From positions 62,001-126,000 of the forward strand of contig JALDXQ010000001.1 in NCBI GenBank assembly GCA_032156805.1: DNA of 64,000 bases, written 5' to 3'. Of this stretch, positions 16,867 to 24,756 are shown in pieces (within the stretch, counting starts at the first letter, position 1; the number at the start of each line of letters is the position of its first letter). A program made the translations under genes and the position numbers. The stretch comes from Gp6-AA40 sp032156805 (GTDB lineage Bacteria > Acidobacteriota > Vicinamibacteria > Vicinamibacterales > UBA2999). A model generated the notes under the pieces. It was not told the DNA's origin and did no database searches. It saw nothing but the letters and a program-made list of their open reading frames with translations.

Positions 16867-16939
16867 AGCCGGTCTGACGCGATTGGTGACGCGGCGCCCG
16901 CCGGGATCCGGCGGAAGGTTGCTGTAGTATGATCCAGAC

Positions 16940-17164
16940 ATGTTGAAAGGCTTCACGCACGCTCGGCTCGCCTGCGGCTGCCGCCTCGCATTTCGTGAAG
17001 GCGTCGAAGGCAGTCCCGTGACCGTCGTCATCGACGAAAAGGCTCCGGGGTGTGTGATGTCGCTGCACGTGCAGCATCTGCCAGTGTACGACTATCGTGA
17101 AGCGCTTCGTCCACCCACGCGCTTCCTCCCCCTCGAAGAAGAAGAGTTCGAAGAAGAGAGCTAG
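16940..17164 (+). CDS. Small conserved-looking hypothetical protein, 74 aa
   Basis: Function not recognised. The sequence has a CGC motif (LACGCRLAF) near the N-terminus, a third cysteine in KAPGCVMSLHV, a central strand-rich stretch, and an acidic tail (LPLEEEEFEEES). It looks like a compact folded protein rather than a chance frame, and similar acidic-tailed small proteins occur in Acidobacteria as far as I recall. No clear ribosome-binding site; GGAAGG lies ~22 bases upstream. Metal binding through the cysteines is only a guess. Confidence 0.55.
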   Translation: MLKGFTHARLACGCRLAFREGVEGSPVTVVIDEKAPGCVMSLHVQHLPVYDYREALRPPTRFLPLEEEEFEEES

Positions 17165-17174
17165 GGAGCTTCGC

Positions 17175-17906
17175 TCACGGAAACTGAATCCTGAGCTCTG
17201 CGACCAGCGGCAGATGATCTGATGCCATGAGCGAGAGCCTCGTGCGCGGTAGTTCCACCTTCACGACCTCCACCTCCCCCTCGTAGTAGATGTGATCGAG
17301 ATGCAGCACCGGGAAGACGCCGGGATACGTCCGGCGGCGCCGCAGGTGTGCTCGCAGATCGATGCTCTGCAACTGCTCGTTGAGCGTCGACGTTGCAAGC
17401 CCCTTCATCCATTCGTTGAAGTCGCCGAGCACGACCTTCGGGGTGCCGACGCGACGATCGTGCACGATCGCCTTGAGCCGCCCGGCCTGATAGCGGCGCT
17501 CGAGAAACGCCGTGCCCAGATGAACGTTGTAGAGGTGTAGTTGAGCGTCGCCGAATGCCACGTCGACACGCTGGCAGCCGCGCGGCTCACACGTCTTCCA
17601 GGACAGGTCGTAATGTGCGTGGTGGACGATCGGATGCCGGCTGAGGACGACGTTGCCGAAGAGATTCCCGCGGAGGTGGCGCGTGGGCGCCATGACCCAG
17701 CCCATGCCCAGTTGCGCGCCGAGTTCCTCGGCATGGCCAGGGGAGTGCGCTCCCGCACCGATGACTTCCTGCAGCGCGATGAGATCGGGATCGATCGCCC
17801 GGATCACGTCGGCGATTCGACCGGGCAGCGTGCGCCCGTCCATGCCGCGGCAGCGATGAATGTTGTAGGTGGCGACGCGAATCGTTCGCTTGCGTGTCTC
17901 AGTCAT
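17175..17906 (-). CDS. Endonuclease/exonuclease/phosphatase-family protein
   Basis: 243-aa DNase I-like phosphoesterase. Seen in order: ATYNIHRCRGMDG (metal/Asn motif), PDLIALQEVIG with the catalytic Glu, VHLGTAFLERR, VVLGDFNEWMKG with the GDFN motif, and a terminal ASDHLPLVAELR with the SDH catalytic His. No signal peptide or membrane segment is visible, so it is probably cytoplasmic. The family includes nucleases and lipid or sphingolipid phosphodiesterases; the substrate is not decidable here. Its stop is next to the convergent small gene at 16940-17164. Confidence 0.88.
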   Translation of the reverse strand: MTETRKRTIRVATYNIHRCRGMDGRTLPGRIADVIRAIDPDLIALQEVIGAGAHSPGHAEELGAQLGMGWVMAPTRHLRGNLFGNVVLSRHPIVHHAHYDLSWKTCEPRGCQRVDVAFGDAQLHLYNVHLGTAFLERRYQAGRLKAIVHDRRVGTPKVVLGDFNEWMKGLATSTLNEQLQSIDLRAHLRRRRTYPGVFPVLHLDHIYYEGEVEVVKVELPRTRLSLMASDHLPLVAELRIQFP

Positions 17907-17919
17907 CCCTCAGCGACTG

Positions 17920-17989
17920 TAATGCAGAATGCAGAATGCAGGCCGTCCGGGCGTTTTCATCGGTATTTTGAATTCTGCATTCTGCATTA
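17920..17989. repeat. Perfect inverted repeat of AATGCAGAATGCAGAAT units
   Basis: Left arm 17920-17937 (TAATGCAGAATGCAGAAT) and right arm 17972-17989 (ATTCTGCATTCTGCATTA) are exact reverse complements, 18 bp, around a 34-base loop. It sits between divergent genes and ends 14 bases before the next ATG. Confidence 0.9.
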
Positions 17990-18003
17990 CGTAGAATGCT
18001 CCC

Positions 18004-18306
18004 ATGGCGAAGCTGAAAAGCGAGCTTGAAGTCATTTGCCCGTGTTGCGACGCCGTCCTCGTCATCGACACGAACCTTCGTCGCGTGGTGAGCCACCACG
18101 TGCCAGAGCGTGGCGACAAACCGGAACTGAGCGACGCCGCGCGTATTCTCGAGGCTGAAGCCGCACGGCGCGAGTCGCTCTTCGACCAGTCATTCGAAAA
18201 CGAGAAGACGCGCGACGATGCGCTGACGAAGAGGTTCGAGGAAGCCTTGAAGAAGGCGCGCCACGAGCCGGTGACACGGCCGGTGAGGGATTTCGATCTC
18301 GATTGA
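18004..18306 (+). CDS. Hypothetical protein with N-terminal CPCC motif, 100 aa
   Basis: Function not recognised. Residues 1-30 hold LEVICPCCDAVLVIDTNLRRVV, like half of a zinc ribbon or a thioredoxin-like CxxC turn; the second half is charged and helical (EAEAARRESLFDQSFENEKTRDDALTKRFEEALKKAR), probably a coiled coil. This layout recurs in Acidobacteria to my recollection. No strong Shine-Dalgarno precedes the ATG, and the 18-bp hairpin lies just upstream, so translation may depend on that structure. Confidence 0.6.
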   Translation: MAKLKSELEVICPCCDAVLVIDTNLRRVVSHHVPERGDKPELSDAARILEAEAARRESLFDQSFENEKTRDDALTKRFEEALKKARHEPVTRPVRDFDLD

Positions 18307-18330
18307 TCGCTGTCAGCGGTCCGATGGGGC

Positions 18331-18490
18331 GGCGGTGCGAGGGTGCGACGGTCCGGTCCGGACGGTCCGGAGGTCGGATGGTCCGGTCCGAAGTCGGATA
18401 GTCCGGTCCAGGGTCCGATCGGACCACCCGTCGGACTCTCGAACCTTCGGACCGGACCGTCGCACCATCGACCCCACGGACCGTCGAACC
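18331..18490. repeat. GGTCCG/GTGCGA low-complexity inverted-repeat tract
   Basis: Dense copies of GGTGCGA, GACGGTCCGG, GGTCCGGTCCG and their inverse CGGACCG, GTCGCACC, within 160 bases between convergent genes. A second tract of the same words lies at 50796-50895. It is not a CRISPR array because the units have no constant length or spacing. Confidence 0.8.
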
Positions 18491-18497
18491 GCAGATA

Positions 18498-19154
18498 TCA
18501 TCCCCGTTTAGCAAATTCCTCTGGGAGTGGGGTCCAGCGCTCGCGGCCTCGATAGTATTTCCATGGCTTGTAGCCGTGGGCGTCGCGAAAGGTCCGGTAG
18601 CGCCGGCGCATGGCCTCCGCTTTCGTGTCGGAGGACGCAATGCGGCGATGCGGCCAGTCGAGCAGCATCTGCTCGACGCTCCACACGTTTTTCTCCGAGA
18701 GCCGCCAGTCGTAGCGCCCCATGACTCGCAGATCGACGACCGTGTATGCCTTGATGCGCCCCGTGAAGTCGATGTACGACTCGAAGTAGCTGAGCGCCAG
18801 CGCGCGCGGCGTGGCAAACAGCGGCCGCCGTCCATGCAGACCCGGATCGCGCGAACGCGCGACCGAGCCCCATCCCGTCTTCGTGCGATAGACGAAGATG
18901 ACGTGATCGAGCAGGTCGATCGACTCGAAGCTCAGGACCAGCGGCGGATAACCATGTTGTTCGAGGATCACCGCGGCGGAGAGCGCGGCTTCGAGGCAGT
19001 GCGCCGTCCCGGTGCGCACCACGCCACGAAAGCTCCGAAGCGTCTCGCCGCCAACCTCCGTGTTGTACGGCAGCGCGTTCAACCATGCCTGCACCTGGCC
19101 GGGCGTGCGCAGGCGCGCAACGACAGCACGCTCCTGCGGCGTCAACGCGAGCAC
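18498..19154 (-). CDS. Transglutaminase-like (Cys-His-Asp) protein
   Basis: 218 aa from a proposed GTG at 19154. The core reads GTAHCLEAALSAAVILEQHG, LDHVIFVYRTKTGWGSVARSRDPGLHG, which fits the transglutaminase/cysteine-peptidase pattern: a Cys at the start of a helix, then His, then Asp. No signal peptide is visible. The open frame extends to 19412, but that part lies opposite the SCO gene and reads as low-complexity Arg/Ser/Pro, so it is not used. A GTG 17 bases after the SCO stop gives a tight operon; a TTG at 19145 is possible. Reaction (protease, amidase or cross-linker) unknown. Confidence 0.65.
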   Translation of the reverse strand: MLALTPQERAVVARLRTPGQVQAWLNALPYNTEVGGETLRSFRGVVRTGTAHCLEAALSAAVILEQHGYPPLVLSFESIDLLDHVIFVYRTKTGWGSVARSRDPGLHGRRPLFATPRALALSYFESYIDFTGRIKAYTVVDLRVMGRYDWRLSEKNVWSVEQMLLDWPHRRIASSDTKAEAMRRRYRTFRDAHGYKPWKYYRGRERWTPLPEEFAKRG

Positions 19155-19170
19155 CGGAGGAACGATCCGG

Positions 19171-20040
19171 TCAGTTCGTGGGAGCGGGCGCAGCGCTGAG
19201 GTCGGCAACGAGTTCGGCTGGCGTCCAGGAATTGCCGCTGTGCACGGTGACGAGGCGGCCTTCCGGATCGATGACGGCGGTGCGAAGGTTGTGCGTGATG
19301 TCGGCGGCGTTCTGCGGGTTGTGCTCGACGTAGAGCCCGAACTGCGTCGCAAACGTGTTGACCGCCGCGGGCTCGCCTGTGAGGAACGTCCAGACAGCCG
19401 GATCCGCTTCACGCCGGCGCGCGTACGCCTTCAGAATCGCGGGGCGATCGAATTCCGGGTCCAGCGTCACGGTGAGCAGACGCACATCCGCGAGCGACGG
19501 GGTAGCAGCGATCGTCTTCTGCACGGCGGCGAAGTGCTTGTCCATCAGAGGACAGAAGTTCGGTATCGGGCAGCGGGTGTAGATGAACGTCAGGGCGAGG
19601 CGGTGACCCTTGAACGAGGAGAAAGCGCGCGGCTCGTTGTCCTGGTCGACGAGCGGCGCGTCCTTCACCGCCTGCCCGGTAGACAGGATGTCGGGCGCTG
19701 GCGGCGGCGGTGGCGGCTCGGAAATCTCCTGGTGACCTGTTTTGGTCAGCGTGGTGAGGTAGGCCTGGGTTTCGCCAACGACGAGCGTGGCGGTCACCAA
19801 ATCCCCGCGCTCCCTGCCGCTCAGCAGTTCCGGATCCTTCACGGTGAACGGCATCGTCATGCCGGGCATGAAGCCCTTGATGTCCTCGTGCTTGATCACG
19901 ACCTCGTTTCGTTCCGCGCGAACGGCGAGGATCTGACCCTGCAACTCGTACGAGCGGGCAGAGGCGTCGGGCGTTCGGCCGCATCCGGCCAGCGCAATCA
20001 GAAACAGAAGCGGAACCCAGGGGAGACGCACTCCGTCCAC
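19171..20040 (-). CDS. CusF-like/SCO1 fusion lipoprotein
   Basis: About 289 aa. The signal peptide has lipobox LIALAGC, so it is a membrane-tethered periplasmic lipoprotein. Part one (YELQGQILAVRAERNEVVIKHEDIKGFMPGMTMPF) matches the CusF/copper-binding fold with its FMPGMTM methionine motif. Part two is SCO1/SenC thioredoxin-like: FIYTRCPIPNFCPLMD has the two copper/redox cysteines and THNLRTAVID the conserved His. SCO proteins load copper into CuA, so the CuA cupredoxin at 7230 is a possible client. The start is GTG at 20040 or 20031; the frame further upstream crosses a palindromic repeat and is rejected. Confidence 0.88.
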   Translation of the reverse strand: MDGVRLPWVPLLFLIALAGCGRTPDASARSYELQGQILAVRAERNEVVIKHEDIKGFMPGMTMPFTVKDPELLSGRERGDLVTATLVVGETQAYLTTLTKTGHQEISEPPPPPPAPDILSTGQAVKDAPLVDQDNEPRAFSSFKGHRLALTFIYTRCPIPNFCPLMDKHFAAVQKTIAATPSLADVRLLTVTLDPEFDRPAILKAYARRREADPAVWTFLTGEPAAVNTFATQFGLYVEHNPQNAADITHNLRTAVIDPEGRLVTVHSGNSWTPAELVADLSAAPAPTN

Positions 20041-20060
20041 TGTAGCAAGTTTTGACAGAT

Positions 20061-20085
20061 CGTAGTGTCCGGCTTCAGCCGGACC
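20061..20085. repeat. Third copy of the GTGTCCGGCTTCAGCCGGAC palindrome
   Basis: CGTAGTGTCCGGCTTCAGCC followed by GGACC matches the two sdhA-sdhB spacer copies almost base for base. It lies between the divergent SCO and ABC transporter genes. Confidence 0.9.
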
Positions 20086-20115
20086 GAGCTTTCTCAGTGA
20101 TATAACCGCTTCCGG

Positions 20116-21090
20116 ATGCCACCAGCCCTCGAACTCAGGAATCTCAGGAAGACGTTTGGGACGACCATTGCCGTCGAGGGCATGGACCTCGTCGTGCCGC
20201 AGGGCGCGCTCTACGGCGTGATCGGACCGAACGGCGCGGGCAAGACGACCTGCATCCGCATGATCATGTCGATCCTGTTCCCGGACTCGGGCGAGTTGTC
20301 GGTGCTCGGCCGCCGTTCCGCTCTCGAAGCCAAGGATCGCATCGGGTACCTGCCGGAAGAGCGTGGCGTGTACCGGAAGATGAAGGTCGGCGCATTCCTG
20401 ATCTACATGGCGCAGCTCAAGGGGCTGGGCCATGGCGATGCCGCGGCGCGCGTTCCGCGCCTGCTGCAGGAGATCGGGTTGCCAGGCATCGAGGGCAAAC
20501 GTTGCGAGGATCTGTCGAAGGGCATGTTGCAGCGCGTGCAGTTTCTCGCTGCCGTCATTCATCAGCCAGACTTGCTGATTCTCGACGAGCCATTCAGCGG
20601 CCAGGATCCCGTGAGCGTGCGCATCCTGCGCGATCACATCCTGAAGGAGAACCGTCGCGGTGCGACGGTGCTGCTGTCGACGCACGTGATGGCCAATGCC
20701 GAAGAAATGTGCCAGCACGTCGTGATGATTCACCAGGGAAAGAAGGTGCTGGACGAAGCCATGGCCGGGTTGCGGCGCCAGTTCGATCCCCGAACCATCC
20801 TGTTCGAACCAATTGATGTGAACGCGACTGCGTCGAGGCTTGCCGCGGTCAGCGGTGTCGAGCGGGTCGAGGGGAACGACGGGTCCTACCGGATCACGCT
20901 GGGCCAGGGCGTCGATCCGGCGCCGGTGATGGCGCGGCTGGCATCAGCGGTGCCGCCAGCGCGGATCGAACTGGCGCGCCGCAGGCTCGAAGATGTGTTT
21001 GTCGGCATCGTTGCCGATGGTCAGCAGAACGATCAATCGCGCGCGTTGCGGGAGAGCCTGACGAGCGGAACCGAAGGAGCGCTGGCATGA
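20116..21090 (+). CDS. ABC transporter ATP-binding protein (NatA-like)
   Basis: 324-aa ATPase of an ABC-2 type exporter. Walker A GPNGAGKT (residues ~36-43), signature LSKGM, Walker B LLILDEPFSGQDP and the H-loop LLSTHVMAN are all intact. The C-terminal ~90 residues form the extra domain seen in NatA-like subunits (ILFEPIDVNATASRLAAVSGVERVEG). It overlaps the permease gene by 4 bases (ATGA). The substrate is not predictable; NatA-type exporters move sodium, antibiotics or membrane proteins/lipids. Confidence 0.95.
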   Translation: MPPALELRNLRKTFGTTIAVEGMDLVVPQGALYGVIGPNGAGKTTCIRMIMSILFPDSGELSVLGRRSALEAKDRIGYLPEERGVYRKMKVGAFLIYMAQLKGLGHGDAAARVPRLLQEIGLPGIEGKRCEDLSKGMLQRVQFLAAVIHQPDLLILDEPFSGQDPVSVRILRDHILKENRRGATVLLSTHVMANAEEMCQHVVMIHQGKKVLDEAMAGLRRQFDPRTILFEPIDVNATASRLAAVSGVERVEGNDGSYRITLGQGVDPAPVMARLASAVPPARIELARRRLEDVFVGIVADGQQNDQSRALRESLTSGTEGALA

Positions 21091-22469
21091 GCGTGAGCAT
21101 CAAACGAATCGGGCTCGTCGCCGGCCGCGAGTTCATGGCGGCGGTGGCGAACAAGGGGTTCGTCATCGGCCTGCTGCTCATGCCGGCGATCTTCGCCGTG
21201 CTGGCGGTCGTGTTCCCGCGCGTGGTGAGCCAGGGCGCGCAGGCGATTCGTGGTGAGGTGGCCGTGATCGATCAGACCGGCCAGATCGCGGGACCGTTGC
21301 GTGAGGCGCTGGCGCCTGGCGCGATCACGGCGCGGCGCGTCGAGAGCACGAAGCGCGCGTTCGAGAACGCTCCAGCCGCGGTTCGCACCGCCGCTGGGTC
21401 GTCGAGCGGCGCCATGCAGCGAGCCATCGGCACGCCGCCTGAACTGACGATTCTCGAACGCCCCGCTGCCTCCGATCTGCAGCGTGAAAAGCAGTGGCTG
21501 ACGGAGGCGCCAGCCGCGGGCGGTCTGCGCCATCTGGCACTGGTCGTCGTGCAGCCGAATGCGGTCGTGGCGAGCGGGCAATCGGACTACGGCACCTACG
21601 AGCTGTTCGTGCCCGAGAATCTCGATGAGCGGATCGAGACGGAACTCTACGACGCGCTCCGCGAGTCGCTGATTGCCGCGCGAATCCGCGCGCACAACCT
21701 CGATCGCAGTCAGGTCGAGGCCGTCATGCGGGTCCGGCGTGCAACGTCGGTCACCATTGCGGCCGGCGAGGAACGCCGAACCAACGTGGCCTTCAATCGT
21801 GCGCTGCCGTTCGTGTTCGCGGGCCTGCTGGTGTTTGGCGTGATGATCGGCGGCCAGACGCTGCTCACCCAGACCGTGGAAGAGAAGTCGAACCGGGTGA
21901 TCGAAGTGTTGCTCTCGGCTGTCTCACCGATCGAGCTGATGGCAGGGAAGATCCTGGGGCAGATGGCTGTCAGCATGCTGGTGCTGGCGTTGTACATCGC
22001 CATGGGGATCTTCCTGCTGATGTCGTTCGCGATGTTCGGTCTCCTCGATCCGCTATTGATTCTCTACCTGCTGGTCTTCTTCGTCATTTCCTATCTCGTG
22101 TTCGCGGCGGCGTTCAGTGCCGTTGGCGCTGCGGTCAATGAGATGCGCGAGGCGCAATCGCTGATGACGCCGGTGATGCTGGCTCTGATGGCACCCTGGA
22201 TGTTCGCGCCGATCATCGGACGCGAACCCAACTCGACGCTGGCCGTCGCGCTCAGTTTCATTCCGCCCGTCAACACGTTCGCGATGATGATCCGCCTCGC
22301 GTCGGCCACGCCTCCACCGACGTGGCAGGTGCTCCTGTCCATGGTGGTCGGTCTGGCGGCAGCCTGCGGTGTCATCTGGTTCGCCGCCAAGGTCTTCAAG
22401 GTCGGGCTGCTGATGCACGGCAAGGCGCCGAACGTGGCCACGCTGATGCGATGGGCGAGAGAGGCATGA
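21087..22469 (+). CDS. ABC-2 type transporter permease (NatB-like)
   Basis: 460 aa. One N-terminal transmembrane helix (KGFVIGLLLMPAIFAVLAVVFP), a large extracytoplasmic domain of ~200 residues, then about five to six hydrophobic helices beginning LPFVFAGLLVFGVMIGG. The conserved coupling segment QTVEEKSNRVIEVLLSAVSP is present. This is the NatB/YhaP-type permease layout, and it pairs with the ATPase that overlaps its start by 4 bases. It ends just before a palindrome that separates it from the DUF72 gene. Confidence 0.93.
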   Translation: MSVSIKRIGLVAGREFMAAVANKGFVIGLLLMPAIFAVLAVVFPRVVSQGAQAIRGEVAVIDQTGQIAGPLREALAPGAITARRVESTKRAFENAPAAVRTAAGSSSGAMQRAIGTPPELTILERPAASDLQREKQWLTEAPAAGGLRHLALVVVQPNAVVASGQSDYGTYELFVPENLDERIETELYDALRESLIAARIRAHNLDRSQVEAVMRVRRATSVTIAAGEERRTNVAFNRALPFVFAGLLVFGVMIGGQTLLTQTVEEKSNRVIEVLLSAVSPIELMAGKILGQMAVSMLVLALYIAMGIFLLMSFAMFGLLDPLLILYLLVFFVISYLVFAAAFSAVGAAVNEMREAQSLMTPVMLALMAPWMFAPIIGREPNSTLAVALSFIPPVNTFAMMIRLASATPPPTWQVLLSMVVGLAAACGVIWFAAKVFKVGLLMHGKAPNVATLMRWAREA

Positions 22470-22470
22470 G

Positions 22471-22505
22471 TTCTGAATTCTGACTTCAGAATTCTGAATT
22501 CAGAA
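22471..22505. repeat. Palindromic TTCTGAATTC element
   Basis: TTCTGAATTC (22471-22480) pairs with GAATTCAGAA (22496-22505), with a further CAGAATTCTGA core between them. It directly follows the permease stop codon and could act as a terminator. Confidence 0.75.
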
Positions 22506-22517
22506 TCGCACACAACC

Positions 22518-23225
22518 ATGTCTATCTGGATTGGGACGTCGGGATACAACTACCCCGAATGGAAAGGGAGCTTCTACCCGGAAACGCTGCCCACGGCGAA
22601 AATGCTGCCGTACTACGCCGAGCGTTTCCCGACCGTCGAGATCAACTACACGTTCTATCGGGCGCCCAATGAAAAGATCCTGGCGGGCTGGAACGGCGCG
22701 ACGCCGGAGCGTTTCAAGCTGACACTCAAGGCGCCGAAACGGATTACGCACGACAGCCGACTCCGTGACTGCGGGGACCGGGTCCGCCAGTTCCTCGAGA
22801 CGTCAGCGAGCCTGGGACCGAAGCTCGGGGCACTGCTCTTTCAACTCCCGCCGAACTTCAAGAAGGATCTGGCGGTCTTCGACGCCTTTCTCGAAACCTT
22901 CCCGCCGCGTGTCTGTGCCGCCTTCGAGTTCCGTCATCCGTCCTGGCTCGACGAAGAGACATACGCGCGGCTGCGCGCGCGGAATCTCGCGCTGTGTGTA
23001 GCGGACAGCGAGAAGCTCTCGACTCCGCTCGAGGTCACCGCCGACTACGCCTACTTCCGCCTGCGTGACGAGGGGTACCTTGCTGACGACATCGCGCGCT
23101 GGGCGCAGACGATTGCCGAGCGGACGTCAGCGTGCAGCGACGTCTACGTCTACTTCAAGCACGAAGAGGAAGGGAAGGGGCCGGAGTTCGCGCGGATGCT
23201 GATGGAACATCTGCGTGTGTCGTGA
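22518..23225 (+). CDS. DUF72 (YecE-like) protein
   Basis: 235-aa TIM-barrel-like protein of the DUF72/YecE family. Seen: opening WIGTSGYNYPEWKGSFYPE, then VEINYTFYRAPNEK, FKLTLKAPKRITHD, LGALLFQLPPNFK, AAFEFRHPSW and a terminal DVYVYFKHEEEG, all typical of the family. No catalytic function is firmly assigned to it. Its last ~70 bases overlap the 3' end of the convergent hydrolase gene. Confidence 0.93.
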   Translation: MSIWIGTSGYNYPEWKGSFYPETLPTAKMLPYYAERFPTVEINYTFYRAPNEKILAGWNGATPERFKLTLKAPKRITHDSRLRDCGDRVRQFLETSASLGPKLGALLFQLPPNFKKDLAVFDAFLETFPPRVCAAFEFRHPSWLDEETYARLRARNLALCVADSEKLSTPLEVTADYAYFRLRDEGYLADDIARWAQTIAERTSACSDVYVYFKHEEEGKGPEFARMLMEHLRVS

Positions 23226-24273
23226 CGAACCGCACGACCTGTTCTTCCGCCCAGTAGCCGTCGTACTGCTCGAGCGCGTGCTCGACGAACGCGCAATGTC
23301 CCCCGTGCGGTGTGACGATCGCGGTCACGTGGGGATTCCCCGTGACATCGGGATGGCGGAACGGTTCGACGGGCACGAAGGGGTCGTCCGCCGCCGTCAG
23401 CATCAGGGTTGGTACCGAGATCCGATCGATGACGCGCATCGCGCTCGCGCGATGGTAGTAGTCGGCGGCATCACGAAAGCCGTGATGAGGGGCTGTGTAG
23501 GCCTCATCGAACTGACGCACGGTCCAGATTCGCGGTAACGCATCGAGCGTGAACACGCCCGGCACCACAGCGGCCTTGCGCCGCATGCGCGCCTTCAGGC
23601 GCCGCACGAAATTCCATTGATACGCGACGTTTGCCTTCCGCTCCAGCGCTTTCACGCACACCGCCAGGTCCATCGTTGGAGACACCGCGCACACCGCCTT
23701 CAATTGTGGCGGCGCATCGGGTCCGAGGTCGCCAGCCAGCTTGAGGGCGAGGTTGCCGCCCAGTGAGTAACCGGCGACGGCGATGGCGCGGATGCCGTCG
23801 CGCATGACCAGTTCACGCAACACGAAGAGTGGATCGTTGGTCAGCCCCGAATGATAGAGGCCGCGAGACAGGTGCTCGGTGTCGCCGCAGTTGCGCTGGT
23901 TGAGGCGCACCACGTTCCAGCCGCGTGCCCAGGCCTTGTCGGCCATCCCCCCCATGTAATGCGCCAGGCTCGAGCCCTCGAGGCCGTGCAGGAGGATGAG
24001 CGTCGGATGGTCCTGCGGCCGGCTGTGCCAGTGACAGTGCGCGAGCACCCGCGCGTCGGAGGCGACGTCGAAGTAGCGGCCGACGGGTGCAGGTAGCCGC
24101 GGAAACACGCGCGGCTTTGCCCAGGCATACAGGGTCTGTATGTGGCCGCCGCCGAATCGCGGCCGGAACTCGGTCTGTGTGAAGGTCACGCGAATCGATG
24201 CTGAGGCCGTCCCGGCTGCGGGACGCCCACGTTTGAGCTTATCATCACGAGATGCCTGAATCGGTCGACGCAT
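23155..24273 (-). CDS. YheT-type alpha/beta hydrolase
   Basis: Up to 372 aa. Alpha/beta hydrolase of the YheT/YbbA-like esterase group: FRPRFGGGHIQTLYA near the N-terminus, oxyanion block ILLHGLEGSS, nucleophile elbow GYSLGGNLAL (Ser), acid in TAADDPFVP (Asp) and GGHCAFVE (His). Cytoplasmic esterase or acyl-transferase role is likely; substrate unknown. The ATG at 24273 would overlap the divergent DinB gene by 22 bases; a GTG at 24189 (VTFTQTEFRPR) removes the overlap and keeps all domain residues. The 3' end overlaps the DUF72 gene tail-to-tail. Confidence 0.88.
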   Translation of the reverse strand: MRRPIQASRDDKLKRGRPAAGTASASIRVTFTQTEFRPRFGGGHIQTLYAWAKPRVFPRLPAPVGRYFDVASDARVLAHCHWHSRPQDHPTLILLHGLEGSSLAHYMGGMADKAWARGWNVVRLNQRNCGDTEHLSRGLYHSGLTNDPLFVLRELVMRDGIRAIAVAGYSLGGNLALKLAGDLGPDAPPQLKAVCAVSPTMDLAVCVKALERKANVAYQWNFVRRLKARMRRKAAVVPGVFTLDALPRIWTVRQFDEAYTAPHHGFRDAADYYHRASAMRVIDRISVPTLMLTAADDPFVPVEPFRHPDVTGNPHVTAIVTPHGGHCAFVEHALEQYDGYWAEEQVVRFVTTHADVPSASARTPAPSLPLRA

Positions 24274-24755
24274 TTCTCCTTCAGCACCTCACGACTCGAC
24301 TGGTGACGGAGTTTCCCAATCAGGTCGAGAAGTGCCTCGAGGTGCTCACCGAGGACGATCTCTGGTGGCGTCCGCACGAGCAGTCGAACGCCATCGGCAA
24401 CCTCGTGCTGCATGTGGCGGGATCGAACCGGCATTTCCTCGAGCACGTCATCGGCGGGGCGCCCGGCGTGCGCGATCGCGATGCCGAATTCGGGGCGCGC
24501 GGCGAGCGGACCAAGGCGGACATCCTGCAGGTGTGGACCGACGTCGCCGCCCGGGTCAGCGCCGTGCTTCGCACGCTGACGCCGGAGCGTCTGAGTCAGC
24601 CGACCAGCGATCGCAACCGACCGGTTGCCGACATCCTCCTGCACGTCACCCATCACAACGCGCTGCACATCGGCCAGATCGTCTGGATCACCAAGCTGCG
24701 CCGGCCGGGCACCATTCACGAACTGCTCCGCCCGGCGCCGCCACCGGCGCGCTAG
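24252..24755 (+). CDS. DinB-family protein
   Basis: 167-aa four-helix-bundle protein of the DinB/YfiT superfamily, which includes bacillithiol- and mycothiol-dependent transferases and many of unknown function. The metal-binding triad is visible: His in NLVLHVAGSNRHF, then HVTHHNALHIGQI near the C-terminus. There is no signal peptide, so it is cytoplasmic. It is divergent from the YheT hydrolase gene and its stop lies one base from the end of the convergent TIR gene. Confidence 0.85.
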   Translation: MPESVDAFLLQHLTTRLVTEFPNQVEKCLEVLTEDDLWWRPHEQSNAIGNLVLHVAGSNRHFLEHVIGGAPGVRDRDAEFGARGERTKADILQVWTDVAARVSAVLRTLTPERLSQPTSDRNRPVADILLHVTHHNALHIGQIVWITKLRRPGTIHELLRPAPPPAR

Positions 24756-24756
24756 A

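Noticed and set aside
18331..18490. Possible CRISPR array
   Set aside because: Words repeat without constant repeat length or unique spacers, occur in both orientations, and no cas gene is present.
20041..20733. N-terminal extension of the CusF-SCO protein
   Set aside because: Runs through a palindromic repeat and the complement of the ABC ATPase gene; the signal peptide and lipobox start at about 20040.
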